Assembly: GCF_000968685.2 (NCBI RefSeq)
Contig: NZ_LAKD02000035.1
Location: 1 to 64,000 of the forward strand
Source of the DNA: Streptomyces antioxidans
Lineage (GTDB): Bacteria > Actinomycetota > Actinomycetes > Streptomycetales > Streptomycetaceae
Direction: 5' to 3'
Length of the DNA: 64,000 bases
The notes below the pieces were generated by a model. The model was not told where the DNA came from. It did no database searches and saw only the letters and a program-made list of their open reading frames with translations. Position numbers and translations under genes: made by a program. Shown piece after piece: positions 50,408 to 59,873 of this stretch. Numbering within the stretch: position 1 is the stretch's first letter; every line of letters starts with the position of its first letter.

Positions 50408-51667
50408 TCAACCACCACGCCGTACCAGCGCGGCGCGAATCCGCGCGAGGGCCGAGGCCCCGCGCCGCCGCGTGCGCCCGTGCACCCGCGGATCGTCGGT
50501 CACGTCGTAGCGCTTGATGTACGCGCCGAGGAACGCCTGGAGCGTCGCGGTCGCCGGAATCGCGATCAGCGCGCCCACCGCGCCCAGCAGCGCGGTGCCC
50601 GCTATCACCGACCCGAAGGAGACGGCCGGATGGATGTCCACCGTCCTGGCGGTGATCCTCGGCTGCAGCAGGTAGTTCTCGAACTGCTGGTAGATCACGA
50701 CGAAGATCAGGACCCACAGCGCGTACCAGGGCTCGATGGTGAACGCGATCAGCATCGGCAGGGCCCCGGCCAGGTAGGTGCCGATGGTCGGGATGAACTG
50801 CGAGATCAGCCCCACCCAGACGGCGAGCGCCGGGGCGTAGGGCACCCCCAGGGCCTCCAGCAGGACGTAGTGGGCGACACCGGAGATCAGGGCCATCAGC
50901 CCACGGGAGTAGATGTAGCCGCCGGTCTTGGCGACGGCGATCTCCCAGGCGCGCAACACCTCGACCTGCCGGGTCGGCGGAAGCACCGAGCACAGGGCGC
51001 GGCGCAGCCGGGGGCCGTCGGCGGCGAAGTAGAAGGCGAACAGGGCCACCGTCAGCGTCTTGAACAACCCGCCGAGCACCTGTGCGGAGACGTCCAGCAC
51101 ATTGTTGGCGCTGTTCTTGACGTAGCTCTGGAGCCAGTCGGAGTGCAGCAGGCTGTCCTGGATCTCCAGACGCGACAGATGCGTATGGAATGTGTCGTTG
51201 ATCCAGCTGACCACGTCATCCAGGTACTTCGGGAATTCCTGGACCATGGTGATGATCTGGTCGGCGAGCATCGAGCCGAGCAGGGTGAAGAAGCCCGCGG
51301 TGCCGACGAGGATGGCGAGGAAGACCAGCCCGGTCGCCAGCCCCCGGCGCATACCGCGGGCGGCCATCCGGTCCACGGCCGGTTCGATCGCGAGCGCCAG
51401 GAAGAACGCGATCAGGATGTTCAGCAACAGCCCGGTCAGCTGGTCGAAGGCCCAGCTCGCAAGGCGGTAACAGGCCACCAGCGCGAGTGCGAGGACCATG
51501 GCGCGGGGCAGCCAGCGCGGCATGCGCGCGGCGGGTTGCGGGGATTCCGAGGAGGCCCGAGCGGCGCTCGGGTTGTCGTCGGTGTCGGAGGAATCGGAGG
51601 AAAGGGTCTCTTCGGTCGGGGCCACGGGAGCAAGTGTGGCGTACACCGGTCGAAGAAATCCGGCCAC
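50408..51667 (-). CDS. AI-2E family (PF01594) membrane permease
   Basis: A 419-residue membrane protein with about seven or eight membrane segments. The family signature is near the C-terminal half: GVPYAPALAVWVGLISQFIPTIGTYLAGALP, then IYQQFENYLLQPRI and HPAVSFGSVIAGTALLGAVGALIAIP (given here as LISQFIPTIGTYLAG and ENYLLQPRI). The group includes exporters and sodium/proton antiporters, so the cargo is unknown. Both GTG 51667 and GTG 51625 are possible starts. It is upstream of, and in the same orientation as, recA. Confidence 0.88.
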   Translation of the reverse strand: MAGFLRPVYATLAPVAPTEETLSSDSSDTDDNPSAARASSESPQPAARMPRWLPRAMVLALALVACYRLASWAFDQLTGLLLNILIAFFLALAIEPAVDRMAARGMRRGLATGLVFLAILVGTAGFFTLLGSMLADQIITMVQEFPKYLDDVVSWINDTFHTHLSRLEIQDSLLHSDWLQSYVKNSANNVLDVSAQVLGGLFKTLTVALFAFYFAADGPRLRRALCSVLPPTRQVEVLRAWEIAVAKTGGYIYSRGLMALISGVAHYVLLEALGVPYAPALAVWVGLISQFIPTIGTYLAGALPMLIAFTIEPWYALWVLIFVVIYQQFENYLLQPRITARTVDIHPAVSFGSVIAGTALLGAVGALIAIPATATLQAFLGAYIKRYDVTDDPRVHGRTRRRGASALARIRAALVRRGG

Positions 51668-51705
51668 CCCGGGAAGCTGATGGGCCCGGGGCGCCCGGAG
51701 ACCGC

Positions 51706-51900
51706 TCAGCGCCTGCTCTCGGGGATCTCCATCGCGGCGCAGACCCCGCGCCAGACGTCCTTGGCCTCCCAGCCCTCCCTCAGCGCCTCGTGCACCGTAC
51801 GGCCGCCGAGTTGCGACATCACGTGATCGCGCGCGAAGGAGTCGGCGTACGCCTCGCCGAAGTGATTCGCCATTCGCTGCCAGAAGTCCGTCAACCGCAT
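51706..51900 (-). CDS. DUF3046 family protein
   Basis: A 64-residue protein, MRLTDFWQRMANHFGEAYAD at the N-terminus and WEAKDVWRGVCAAMEIPES at the end. DUF3046 genes are regularly found beside recA-recX in actinobacteria, which fits here. Function unknown. ATG 51900 chosen over a 10-codon longer version. Confidence 0.88.
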   Translation of the reverse strand: MRLTDFWQRMANHFGEAYADSFARDHVMSQLGGRTVHEALREGWEAKDVWRGVCAAMEIPESRR

Positions 51901-51979
51901 GCGCCCAGTATCGCGCTCCCGGGGGTGCACCGGTGCGTGAGCCCCCTACGGACCGTGCCCCGCGGCCTACGGTCTGTCC

Positions 51980-52966
51980 ATGGATCGATCCGCAAGCCTC
52001 CCCTCCTCACCGTCGTCACCCTCCTTGCCGACGCCCGAACCCGCCGAATCGGCCCGGGCCTCCGCGCTCTCCCGTGCCGAGCGGTTCGTCTGGCTGACCG
52101 CCCGCGTGCTGGAGCAGCGCAGATTCGCGTATCACTTCCTGGGCGGCGGCGCCGAGGCGGTCGAGACCGCGCTGACCGCCCATCTGGGGACCGACGGGGG
52201 CTACGGCCATGCGCTGGATCCGGATCTGCGCGGCCCGGTGAGCCAGCCGCCGCATGCCGTGCACGCCTTACGGGTGCTCGACGGGATCGGTCGGTGCGGC
52301 GGGCAGCGGGTGGAGCGCCTGTGCCGCTATCTGACGTCCGTGTCCACCCCGGACGGCGCGCTGCCCGTCTGCCACCCCTCGCCGCACGGCTATCCGGCGG
52401 CCCCCTGGGTCCCTGCGGCGGACGAGCCGCGCGGTGATCTGCTGACCACCGGACCGGTGGTGGGGCTGCTGCACCGCAATGAGGTGTGGCATGCGTGGCT
52501 GTTCCGGGCCACGGACTTCTGCTGGGCGGCGGTCACCGCCCTGGCGGAGGGCGGCGCGGCGGCGCGTCCGTACGAGGTCGCCGCCGCCGTCGCCTTCCTC
52601 GACGGGGTGCCGGACCGGGCCCGCGCCGAGGCGGCGGCCGAGCGGCTGGGCCGCCGGGTGCGGGAGGAGCGGCTGATCCTGCCGCACCCGGCCTCCGGGC
52701 CCGCCGAGGAACACCCCTCGGCGCCGGGGCCCTGTGCGCCCCTCCAGGTGCACGACATCGCCCGTACGCCCGGCTCAGCGGCGCGCCGGTGGTTCACCGA
52801 CGCCGAGGTGGAGCGGTCCCTGGACGCTCTCGTGGCCGCACAGCAGGAGGACGGCGGCTGGCCAGCGCCCCGGCGTGGGTGGACGCCGGGGGCGACGTTG
52901 GAGTGGCGGTCGGTGGCGACCGTAGAGGCGCTGCTGACGCTGCGGGCCTACGGACGGCGGATCTGA
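51980..52966 (+). CDS. Prenyltransferase/squalene-cyclase-like alpha-toroid protein
   Basis: A 328-residue protein. Repeats of the alpha/alpha toroid are visible: ALTAHLGTDGGYGHALDPDL, VERLCRYLTSVSTPDGALPV and SLDALVAAQQEDGGWPAPRR, the last a good QW-type motif. There is no DxDD acid motif of cyclases, so catalysis is unlikely to be hopene-type. Function unknown; it is divergent from DUF3046 and convergent with azlD. Confidence 0.72.
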   Translation: MDRSASLPSSPSSPSLPTPEPAESARASALSRAERFVWLTARVLEQRRFAYHFLGGGAEAVETALTAHLGTDGGYGHALDPDLRGPVSQPPHAVHALRVLDGIGRCGGQRVERLCRYLTSVSTPDGALPVCHPSPHGYPAAPWVPAADEPRGDLLTTGPVVGLLHRNEVWHAWLFRATDFCWAAVTALAEGGAAARPYEVAAAVAFLDGVPDRARAEAAAERLGRRVREERLILPHPASGPAEEHPSAPGPCAPLQVHDIARTPGSAARRWFTDAEVERSLDALVAAQQEDGGWPAPRRGWTPGATLEWRSVATVEALLTLRAYGRRI

Positions 52967-52986
52967 GCGTCGGGTGCCCGCGGCGG

Positions 52987-53289
52987 TCACAGGGCCCGGA
53001 CGCCGGCCGTGACGACGACGGCCACGGCGACCACCACCAGGAAGGGGGCGCGGAGCACCAGCGCGAGCGCCGCCGCCCCCAGCCCGGCCGCCCTCGCGTC
53101 CAGCAGGAGGTGGTGGCCGTCGCTGAAGGTCTGCTGGGCGGTGAGCGCGGCCAGCAGGGCCACGGGCAGCAACGCGGAGAGTCGCCGGACCAGTGGGCGC
53201 TCCAGGACTCCGGCGGGCACCGAGAGGCCGAGCAGCTTGACCAGATAGCAGCCCGCGGCGGTGACGCCGATGGCGATCCAGGTGGTCAT
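52987..53289 (-). CDS. azlD: AzlD family branched-chain amino acid export subunit
   Basis: A 100-residue protein with three to four membrane segments (WIAIGVTAAGCYLVKLLGL, LLPVALLAALTAQQTF, FLVVVAVAVVVTAGV). It starts inside the azlC stop (ATGA overlap at 53286-53289), as is usual for azlCD pairs, and acts as the small subunit of the exporter. Confidence 0.9.
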   Translation of the reverse strand: MTTWIAIGVTAAGCYLVKLLGLSVPAGVLERPLVRRLSALLPVALLAALTAQQTFSDGHHLLLDARAAGLGAAALALVLRAPFLVVVAVAVVVTAGVRAL

Positions 53290-54026
53290 CGGCGCTCACC
53301 CGAATTTGCGCCGCGCGCTCTGCGCCCGTGCACCGTAAGGACGACGGGCGCGGCGAGCGCCGCCGCCAGGACCGGGACCCCTGCGGGCAGCACCGGCTGG
53401 CACAGCAGCACCAGCAGGACGCCGAGACCGGCCACGGCCCGTTCGACGGTGCCGCTGAGCATGGGGGCCAGCAGGGCGAGGAAGACGGCGGGTCCGGCGG
53501 CGTCCAGCCCCCAGGCGTCGGTGTCGCCGAGCGCGGACGCGCCCAGGGCGCCGATCAGCGTGGTGAGGTTCCACAGGACGTACAGCGTCAGTCCGGCGAC
53601 GGTGAAGCCGAGGCGCGCGGTGCGCCGGTCGGGCTGGGCGAGGGCGACGGCCGAGGTCTCGTCGATGACCCACTGGGCCGCCAGGGGGCGCACCGCGCGC
53701 GGCAGTCCGAGGAGGCCGGACAGCCGCAGTCCGTAGAAGGCGTTGCGCACCCCGAGGAAGAACGCCCCGGCGGCCGCGGTGAACGGACTGCCGCCCGCCG
53801 CCAGCGCGCCCACGAGGGCGAACTGAGACGCCCCGGTGAAGACCAGCAGGCTGAGCGCGCAGGTCTGCAGCAGTCCGAGCCCGGCGCCCGCCGACGTCAC
53901 TCCGAAGGCGAATCCGGAGAGCCCGACCGCGACGCCGACGCCCAGGGCGTCACGGACGACGGCCGAGTCCGTCGGGGGCGCGGCCGGGTCGGTTCCTGTC
54001 TCTATCTGTTCTGACACGGCGTGCAC
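53286..54026 (-). CDS. azlC: AzlC family branched-chain amino acid exporter subunit
   Basis: A 246-residue membrane protein of the AzlC/LIV-E group: FAFGVTSAGAGLGLLQTCAL, LVFTGASQFALVGALAAGGS, GVRNAFYGLRLSGLLGLP and QWVIDETSAVAL are diagnostic. It starts (GTG 54026) one base after the AraC stop, so all three genes are coupled. Exports branched-chain or related amino acids (family knowledge). Confidence 0.92.
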   Translation of the reverse strand: MHAVSEQIETGTDPAAPPTDSAVVRDALGVGVAVGLSGFAFGVTSAGAGLGLLQTCALSLLVFTGASQFALVGALAAGGSPFTAAAGAFFLGVRNAFYGLRLSGLLGLPRAVRPLAAQWVIDETSAVALAQPDRRTARLGFTVAGLTLYVLWNLTTLIGALGASALGDTDAWGLDAAGPAVFLALLAPMLSGTVERAVAGLGVLLVLLCQPVLPAGVPVLAAALAAPVVLTVHGRRARGANSGERR

Positions 54027-54027
54027 G

Positions 54028-54879
54028 TTAGGAAAGCGTTTCGGCTTCGGTCTTGTACGTTCTTGCGCGCTCTCGTCGGTAGGCGCCCGGTGGCACCCCC
54101 ACGATGCGGGTGAAGTGACGGTTCAGATGGGACTGGTCGGTGAAGCCGACGGCGACGGCCGCCTCGGCGGGCGCCGTCCCCGCGTCCAGCAGCCGCCGGG
54201 CCCGGCGGACCCGGGCGTCGGTGAGCCAGGTGTGCGGCGGCATCCCGTAGACCGCGCGGAAGGCGCGCAGGAGGGCGAACGGACCGGTGCCCACCTCGGC
54301 CGCCAGCAGCTCCAGGGACGGCGGGTCCGCCATCCGCTCATCGAGGATCGCGCGGGCGCGCGCCGCCGTTCGCGCACCCGCGGTGCGCGCCGTGCGCTCG
54401 GGGAGCGGGCCGCCGTGGTCGCGCAGCAGCCGGGCCAGCGCGATGCGCAGCAGGCTGTCGGCGGCGAGCGCGTTGCCCTCCTCGGCGGCCCGGTGCACCG
54501 CGGTGACCAGCCGCGCTCCCTGGGGATCGTCGACGGTGGGGATCCGGAATCCGGCCGTGCCCCGGAGCGTGGTCGTCTCGGCGGCTATTCCGGCGACCAC
54601 GTCCGCGGCCGGGTACAGCACGCTGTACGCCCATCCCTCGGGTGCCCCGGCCCGTCCGGTGTGCGGCACCTCGGGGTTGATGAGCGCGAGGCCGCCGGGC
54701 CCGGTGCGCTCGATGGCGCCGCGGTGGTGGAACTCCTCGACGCCCTCGGTGATCGCGGCGATCACGAAGGTCTCGTGGGTGTGCCAGACGAAGGTCTTGT
54801 CGATGTAGCGGGCACGCAGCAGATCGACGCCCGGAAGCTGGGGGTACCGCCAGTGCCGCGCGCTCTCCCGGTTGGCCAT
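54028..54879 (-). CDS. AraC-family regulator with cupin sensor domain
   Basis: A 283-residue regulator. N-terminal cupin sensor (FVWHTHETFVIAAITEGVEEFHHRG, VPHTGRAG) and C-terminal double helix-turn-helix (LELLAAEVGTGPFALLRAFRAVYGMPPHTWLTDARV..., GFTDQSHLNRHFTRIVGVPPG). It heads the araC-azlC-azlD operon and probably activates it in response to an amino acid (inference). ATG 54879; the frame is open further upstream but overlaps the divergent lhr promoter. Confidence 0.92.
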   Translation of the reverse strand: MANRESARHWRYPQLPGVDLLRARYIDKTFVWHTHETFVIAAITEGVEEFHHRGAIERTGPGGLALINPEVPHTGRAGAPEGWAYSVLYPAADVVAGIAAETTTLRGTAGFRIPTVDDPQGARLVTAVHRAAEEGNALAADSLLRIALARLLRDHGGPLPERTARTAGARTAARARAILDERMADPPSLELLAAEVGTGPFALLRAFRAVYGMPPHTWLTDARVRRARRLLDAGTAPAEAAVAVGFTDQSHLNRHFTRIVGVPPGAYRRERARTYKTEAETLS

Positions 54880-54961
54880 GGCACCATTGTGCGCCCCCGC
54901 CCGGGCCCCCTCTGACCTGCGGCTCCGTCCATTGTCAGTGGTGCGGTGCACGATGGAGGGC

Positions 54962-57900
54962 ATGGCAGGCTCGGCGCTCGACGGATTCTCCCCGGCCACC
55001 CGCGGATGGTTCACGGGTGCCTTCACCGCGCCCACGCCCGCGCAGGAGGGCGCGTGGCGGGCGATCGGCGCGGGCTCGGACGTCCTGGTCGTCGCCCCCA
55101 CCGGCTCGGGCAAGACCCTGGCGGCCTTCCTGGCCGCCCTGGACAGGCTGGCCGGTGAGCCGCCGCCCGCCGAGGCGAAGAAGCGCTGCCGGGTGCTCTA
55201 CGTCTCCCCGCTGAAGGCCCTTGCGGTGGACGTCGAGCGCAATCTGCGCAGCCCGCTGACCGGCATCCGCCAAGAAGCGGTCCGGCTGGGCATGCCCGAG
55301 CCGGAGATCCGGGTGGGCACCCGCTCCGGCGACACCCCGGCCGCCGAGCGCCGCGCTCTGGCCACCCGCCCGCCGGACATCCTCATCACCACCCCCGAGT
55401 CGCTGTTCCTGATGCTCACCTCCGCCACCCGGGAGGCGCTGCGCGGAGTGGAGACCGTGATCCTGGACGAGGTCCACGCCGTCGCGGGCACAAAGCGGGG
55501 CGCCCACCTCGCGCTGTCCCTGGAGCGCCTGGACGAGCTGCTTGAGCGCCCCGCCCGGCGCATCGGCCTGTCCGCGACCGTGCGGCCCGTGGACGAGGTG
55601 GCGCGGTTCCTGTCGCCGCGGCGCAGGGTGGAGATCGTCCAGCCGCCGTCGGGCAAGGAGTTCGACCTGTCGGTGGTCGTGCCCGTGGAGGACCTGGGCG
55701 AGCTGGGCGGAGCCCCCGCCCAGGAGGGCGAGGCGGGCGAGCGGCCGTCGATCTGGCCCCATGTGGAGGAGCGGATCACCGATCTGGTCCAGGCCCACCG
55801 CTCCACCATCGTCTTCGCCAACTCCCGCCGGCTGGCCGAGCGGCTGTGCAACCGGCTGAATGAGATCGCCTATGAGCGGGCCACCGGTGAGGCCATGCCC
55901 GAGGACCACTCCCCGGCCGAGGTGATGGCCGAGGCCGGTGCGGCCCGGGGCGCGCCCGCGCTGCTGGCCCGCGCGCACCACGGCTCGGTGTCCAAGGAAC
56001 AGCGGGCGCTGGTCGAGGAGGACCTCAAGGCCGGGCGCCTGCCCGCCGTCGTCGCCACCTCCAGCCTGGAGCTCGGCATCGACATGGGCGCGGTGGACCT
56101 CGTCGTCCAGGTCGAGTCGCCGCCGTCGGTGGCCTCGGGCCTGCAGCGGGTGGGCCGGGCGGGCCACCAGGTGGGCGCCATCTCCACCGGTGTCGTCTTC
56201 CCCAAGTACCGCGGCGATCTGGTGCAGGCCGCGGTGGTCACCGAGCGGATGCGCGAGGGCGCCATCGAGTCGCTGCGGGTGCCCGCCAACCCGCTGGACG
56301 TGCTCGCCCAGCAGCTGATCGCCATGACCTCCATGGGCACCTGGGACGTGGACGAGCTGCTGGCGCTCATCCGCCGCGCAGCGCCGTTCGCCTCCCTCCC
56401 GGAGTCGGCGTACACCTCGGTCCTCGACATGCTCGCGGGCCGCTACCCCTCAGACGCCTTCGCGGAGCTGCGGCCGCGCCTGGTGTGGGACCGCGTCGCC
56501 CATACGGTCACCGGCCGCCCGGGGGCGCAGCGGCTCGCGGTGACCTCCGGCGGCACCATCCCCGACCGCGGGCTCTTCGGCGTGTTCCTGGCGGGTGCTG
56601 ACCCCAAGAAGGGCGGCGGGAGAGTCGGCGAGCTCGACGAGGAGATGGTCTACGAGTCGCGGGTGGGCGATGTGTTCACCCTGGGCACCACCTCATGGCG
56701 GATCGAGGACATCACCCGCGACCGGGTCCTGGTCTCCCCCGCCCCCGGCGTCCCCGGCCGACTGCCCTTCTGGAAGGGCGACCAGCTCGGCCGCCCCCTG
56801 GAGCTGGGCCGCGCCCTGGGCGCCTTCCTGCGCGAGGTGGGCGCGCTGCAGCCGGAGGACGCCCGGCTGCGGCTGCTGGCCGCCGGTCTGGACGCCTGGG
56901 CCGCGGAGAACGTCATCGGGCATCTGGACGAGCAGCGCCGCGCCTGCGGGCACGTACCGGACGACCGCACGATCGTGGTGGAGCGGTTCCGCGACGAGCT
57001 GGGCGACTGGCGTGTGGTGGTCCACTCCCCCTTCGGCGCGCAGGTCCACGCCCCCTGGGCGCTCGCCCTGGGCGCCCGCCTCTCCGAGCGGTACGGCATC
57101 GACGCCCAGGTCATGCACGCCGACGACGGCATCGTGCTGCGGCTGCCCGACGCCGATCTCATGGGCCTCGACCTCCTCGACGCGGACCCGACACACCAGG
57201 GCGTGGAGTACGACGCCGAGCAGTCCCCGGTGGGCGCGGCCGATGTCGCGTTCGACAAGGGCGAGATCAACCAGATCGTCACCGACCAGGTCGGCGGCTC
57301 GGCACTGTTCGCCTCCCGGTTCCGCGAATGCGCGGCCCGCGCCCTGCTGCTGCCCCGCCGCGACCCCGGCAGGCGCACCCCGCTGTGGCAGCAGCGCCAG
57401 CGTGCCGCGCACCTCCTCCAGGTGGCGAGCGAGTTCGGCTCCTTCCCGATCGTCCTCGAGGCGGTCCGCGAATGCCTCCAGGACGTCTTCGACGTCCCCG
57501 GCCTCACCGAGCTGATGGGCGACATCGAGGCCCGCCGGGTCCGGCTGGTGGAGGTGACCACCCCCGAGCCGTCCCCCTTCGCCCGCTCGCTGCTCTTCGG
57601 CTATGTGGCGCAGTTCCTCTACGAGGGCGACTCCCCGCTCGCCGAGCGCCGCGCCGCCGCCCTCTCCCTCGACTCGCGGCTGCTGGCCGAGCTCCTGGGC
57701 CAGGCCGAGCTGCGCGAGCTGCTTGACGCCGATGTCCTCACCGAGCTGGAGCAGGAGCTCCAGTGGCTCACCGAGGACCGCCGGATCAAGGACGCCGAGG
57801 GAGTGGCCGACGCCTTGCGGGTGCTCGGCCCGCTCACCGCCGCCGAGCTGGCCGAGCGCGGTGCCGAGCCCGGGTGGGCCGAGGACCTGGCCGGGGCCCG

Positions 57901-59725
57901 GCGCGCCATCCGGGTCCGGATCGCGGGCGAGGACCACTGGGCCGCGGTGGAGGACGCGGGGCGGCTGCGGGACGCGCTCGGCACGGCTCTGCCGGTGGGC
58001 GTCCCCGAGGCGTTCACCGAGCCGGTCAAGGACCCCCTCGGCGATCTCCTGGCCCGTTACGCCCGCACCCACGGACCGTTCACCTCCGCCCAGGGCGCCG
58101 TCCGCTTCGGCCTCGGCGCGGCCGTCACCGAAGGCGCCCTGCACCGGCTCGCCGCGAGCGGCCGCGTCGTCCAGGGCGAATTCCGCCCACCCGTCACCCA
58201 CCACCACCCTTCTGACGATGCGCTTCGCGCCGCCTCTTCCGTCACCCACCACCACCCTTCTGACGATGCGCTTCGCGCCGCCTCGTTCTTGGACACGGGC
58301 CAGGAGTGGTGCGACGCGGCGGTGCTGCGCCGCCTGCGGCGCCGCTCCCTGGCGGCGCTGCGCCATGAGCTGGAGCCCGTGCCGCCCTCGGCGCTCGCCG
58401 CCTTCCTCCCCCAGTGGCAGCATCTGGGCACCCACAGCCTGCGCGGTATCGACGGCCTGGTGCGTGCGATCGAGCAGCTCCAGGGCGCGCCCGTCCCCGC
58501 CTCCGCCCTGGAGAAGCTGGTCCTGCCGTCCCGGGTGAGCGACTACACCCCCACGATGCTCGACGAGCTCAGCGCCTCCGGTGAGGTCGTCTGGGCCGGT
58601 GCGGGCGCGCTGCCGGGCAAGGACGGCTGGGTCACCCTGCATTTGGCCGACACCGCCCCGCTGCTGCTGCACACCCCGCACCCCCTCGAGGCGGGCCCGC
58701 TCCACCAGGCCGTCCTTAATGCCCTGACCGGGGGATACGGGCTGTTCTTCCGCCAGATCGCCGAGCAGGCCCGCGCGGCCGGGCACGAGTTCCTGGATCC
58801 CGAGCTCGCCGAGGCCCTGTGGGACCTGGTCTGGGCGGGCCGGGTCACCGGTGACACCCTCGCCCCGCTGCGCTCCCTGCTGGGCTCGGGCCGTACGGCG
58901 GGCTCCACGGCCCACCGCGCCAAGCGCACGGTCCCCCGGGGGCGCTATGGCGGCCTTACGGGCCGCACCGGCCGACCCACGGCGTCGCGCAGCGGCCCGC
59001 CCACCGTCGCCGGGCGCTGGTCCCTGCTGCCGGAGCGGGAGCCCGAGCCCACCCACCGCGCCCACGCCCTGGCGCGCACCCTGCTCGACCGGCACGGCGT
59101 GGTGACCCGCGGAGCGGTCGCCGCCGAAGGGGTCGAGGGCGGCTTCTCCGCCGCCTACCGGGTGCTGTCCGCGTTCGAGGAGTCCGGCCAGGCGCGCCGC
59201 GGCTATGTGATCGAGGGGCTGGGCGCAGCCCAGTTCGCGATGGACGGCGCGGTGGACCGGCTGCGCGCGGTCAGCACGGCCCGCGACCGTGCGGCGGCCC
59301 CCGCCTTCGACGGACAGCGCGGGCAGTCCCGGCGCGCCTTCGTGCTCGCCTCGGCCGACCCCGCCAACGCCTATGGGGCCGCTCTCCCCTGGCCCGACCC
59401 GCCCGAGGGCGCGGGCCACCGGCCGGGCCGCAAGGCGGGAGCGATGGTGGTGCTCGTCGACGGGGAACTGACGCTCTACATGGAGCGGGGCGGCAAGACC
59501 CTGCTCGCCTGGCCCTCGGGCGAGGCCGAGGCCGCGTCCCCGGAGGACGACGCCCGGCTGTGGACGGCGGTCGAGGCGCTGGCCGAGTCCGCCCGCGCGG
59601 GCGCGCTCGGCTCCGTCACCGTCGAGCGCGTCAACGGCGCCCCGGCGCTCTCGTCGCCCATGGGCAAGCTCCTGGAATCGGCGGGCTTCCACCCGACCCC
59701 GCGGGGCCTCCGCCTGCGCCCATGA
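54962..59725 (+). CDS. lhr: Lhr-type large SF2 ATP-dependent helicase
   Basis: A 1587-residue helicase of the full-length Lhr type: two RecA domains (Walker A APTGSGKTLAAF, DEVHAVAGTKRG, SATVRPVDE, RAHHGSVSKEQR, QRVGRAGHQ), winged helix and beta-barrel (Lhr-Core, to about residue 850), then the long Lhr-C-terminal domain. It unwinds DNA/RNA hybrids 3'-5' in mycobacteria. A 16-residue stretch VTHHHPSDDALRAAS(S/F) is duplicated in tandem near residues 1078-1109, from a 48-bp DNA duplication at 58193-58288. The ATG 54962 has GGAGGG upstream. The next gene is nei, as in mycobacteria. Confidence 0.94.
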   Translation: MAGSALDGFSPATRGWFTGAFTAPTPAQEGAWRAIGAGSDVLVVAPTGSGKTLAAFLAALDRLAGEPPPAEAKKRCRVLYVSPLKALAVDVERNLRSPLTGIRQEAVRLGMPEPEIRVGTRSGDTPAAERRALATRPPDILITTPESLFLMLTSATREALRGVETVILDEVHAVAGTKRGAHLALSLERLDELLERPARRIGLSATVRPVDEVARFLSPRRRVEIVQPPSGKEFDLSVVVPVEDLGELGGAPAQEGEAGERPSIWPHVEERITDLVQAHRSTIVFANSRRLAERLCNRLNEIAYERATGEAMPEDHSPAEVMAEAGAARGAPALLARAHHGSVSKEQRALVEEDLKAGRLPAVVATSSLELGIDMGAVDLVVQVESPPSVASGLQRVGRAGHQVGAISTGVVFPKYRGDLVQAAVVTERMREGAIESLRVPANPLDVLAQQLIAMTSMGTWDVDELLALIRRAAPFASLPESAYTSVLDMLAGRYPSDAFAELRPRLVWDRVAHTVTGRPGAQRLAVTSGGTIPDRGLFGVFLAGADPKKGGGRVGELDEEMVYESRVGDVFTLGTTSWRIEDITRDRVLVSPAPGVPGRLPFWKGDQLGRPLELGRALGAFLREVGALQPEDARLRLLAAGLDAWAAENVIGHLDEQRRACGHVPDDRTIVVERFRDELGDWRVVVHSPFGAQVHAPWALALGARLSERYGIDAQVMHADDGIVLRLPDADLMGLDLLDADPTHQGVEYDAEQSPVGAADVAFDKGEINQIVTDQVGGSALFASRFRECAARALLLPRRDPGRRTPLWQQRQRAAHLLQVASEFGSFPIVLEAVRECLQDVFDVPGLTELMGDIEARRVRLVEVTTPEPSPFARSLLFGYVAQFLYEGDSPLAERRAAALSLDSRLLAELLGQAELRELLDADVLTELEQELQWLTEDRRIKDAEGVADALRVLGPLTAAELAERGAEPGWAEDLAGARRAIRVRIAGEDHWAAVEDAGRLRDALGTALPVGVPEAFTEPVKDPLGDLLARYARTHGPFTSAQGAVRFGLGAAVTEGALHRLAASGRVVQGEFRPPVTHHHPSDDALRAASSVTHHHPSDDALRAASFLDTGQEWCDAAVLRRLRRRSLAALRHELEPVPPSALAAFLPQWQHLGTHSLRGIDGLVRAIEQLQGAPVPASALEKLVLPSRVSDYTPTMLDELSASGEVVWAGAGALPGKDGWVTLHLADTAPLLLHTPHPLEAGPLHQAVLNALTGGYGLFFRQIAEQARAAGHEFLDPELAEALWDLVWAGRVTGDTLAPLRSLLGSGRTAGSTAHRAKRTVPRGRYGGLTGRTGRPTASRSGPPTVAGRWSLLPEREPEPTHRAHALARTLLDRHGVVTRGAVAAEGVEGGFSAAYRVLSAFEESGQARRGYVIEGLGAAQFAMDGAVDRLRAVSTARDRAAAPAFDGQRGQSRRAFVLASADPANAYGAALPWPDPPEGAGHRPGRKAGAMVVLVDGELTLYMERGGKTLLAWPSGEAEAASPEDDARLWTAVEALAESARAGALGSVTVERVNGAPALSSPMGKLLESAGFHPTPRGLRLRP
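58193..58288 (+). repeat. In-frame 48-bp tandem duplication within lhr
   Basis: Two adjacent 48-base units; the first 44 bases (58193-58236 and 58241-58284) are identical. They encode VTHHHPSDDALRAASS and VTHHHPSDDALRAASF between the GEFRPP and GQEWCDAAVLRRLRRRSL segments of the C-terminal domain. The absence of synonymous differences suggests a recent duplication. Confidence 0.92.
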
Positions 59726-59873
59726 TCAACAACCGTCATCTGCGCCGCCGAACAACAACCGCCGCGCCTCTGAACTACGACCGCCTCCCCACGCCTCTGG
59801 ACACGGCCTCCGCCCCCGTCCCCCGATCACCGGACGCTCCCGCCTGCCCGTGCCCACCGGCATCATGGGTGGC

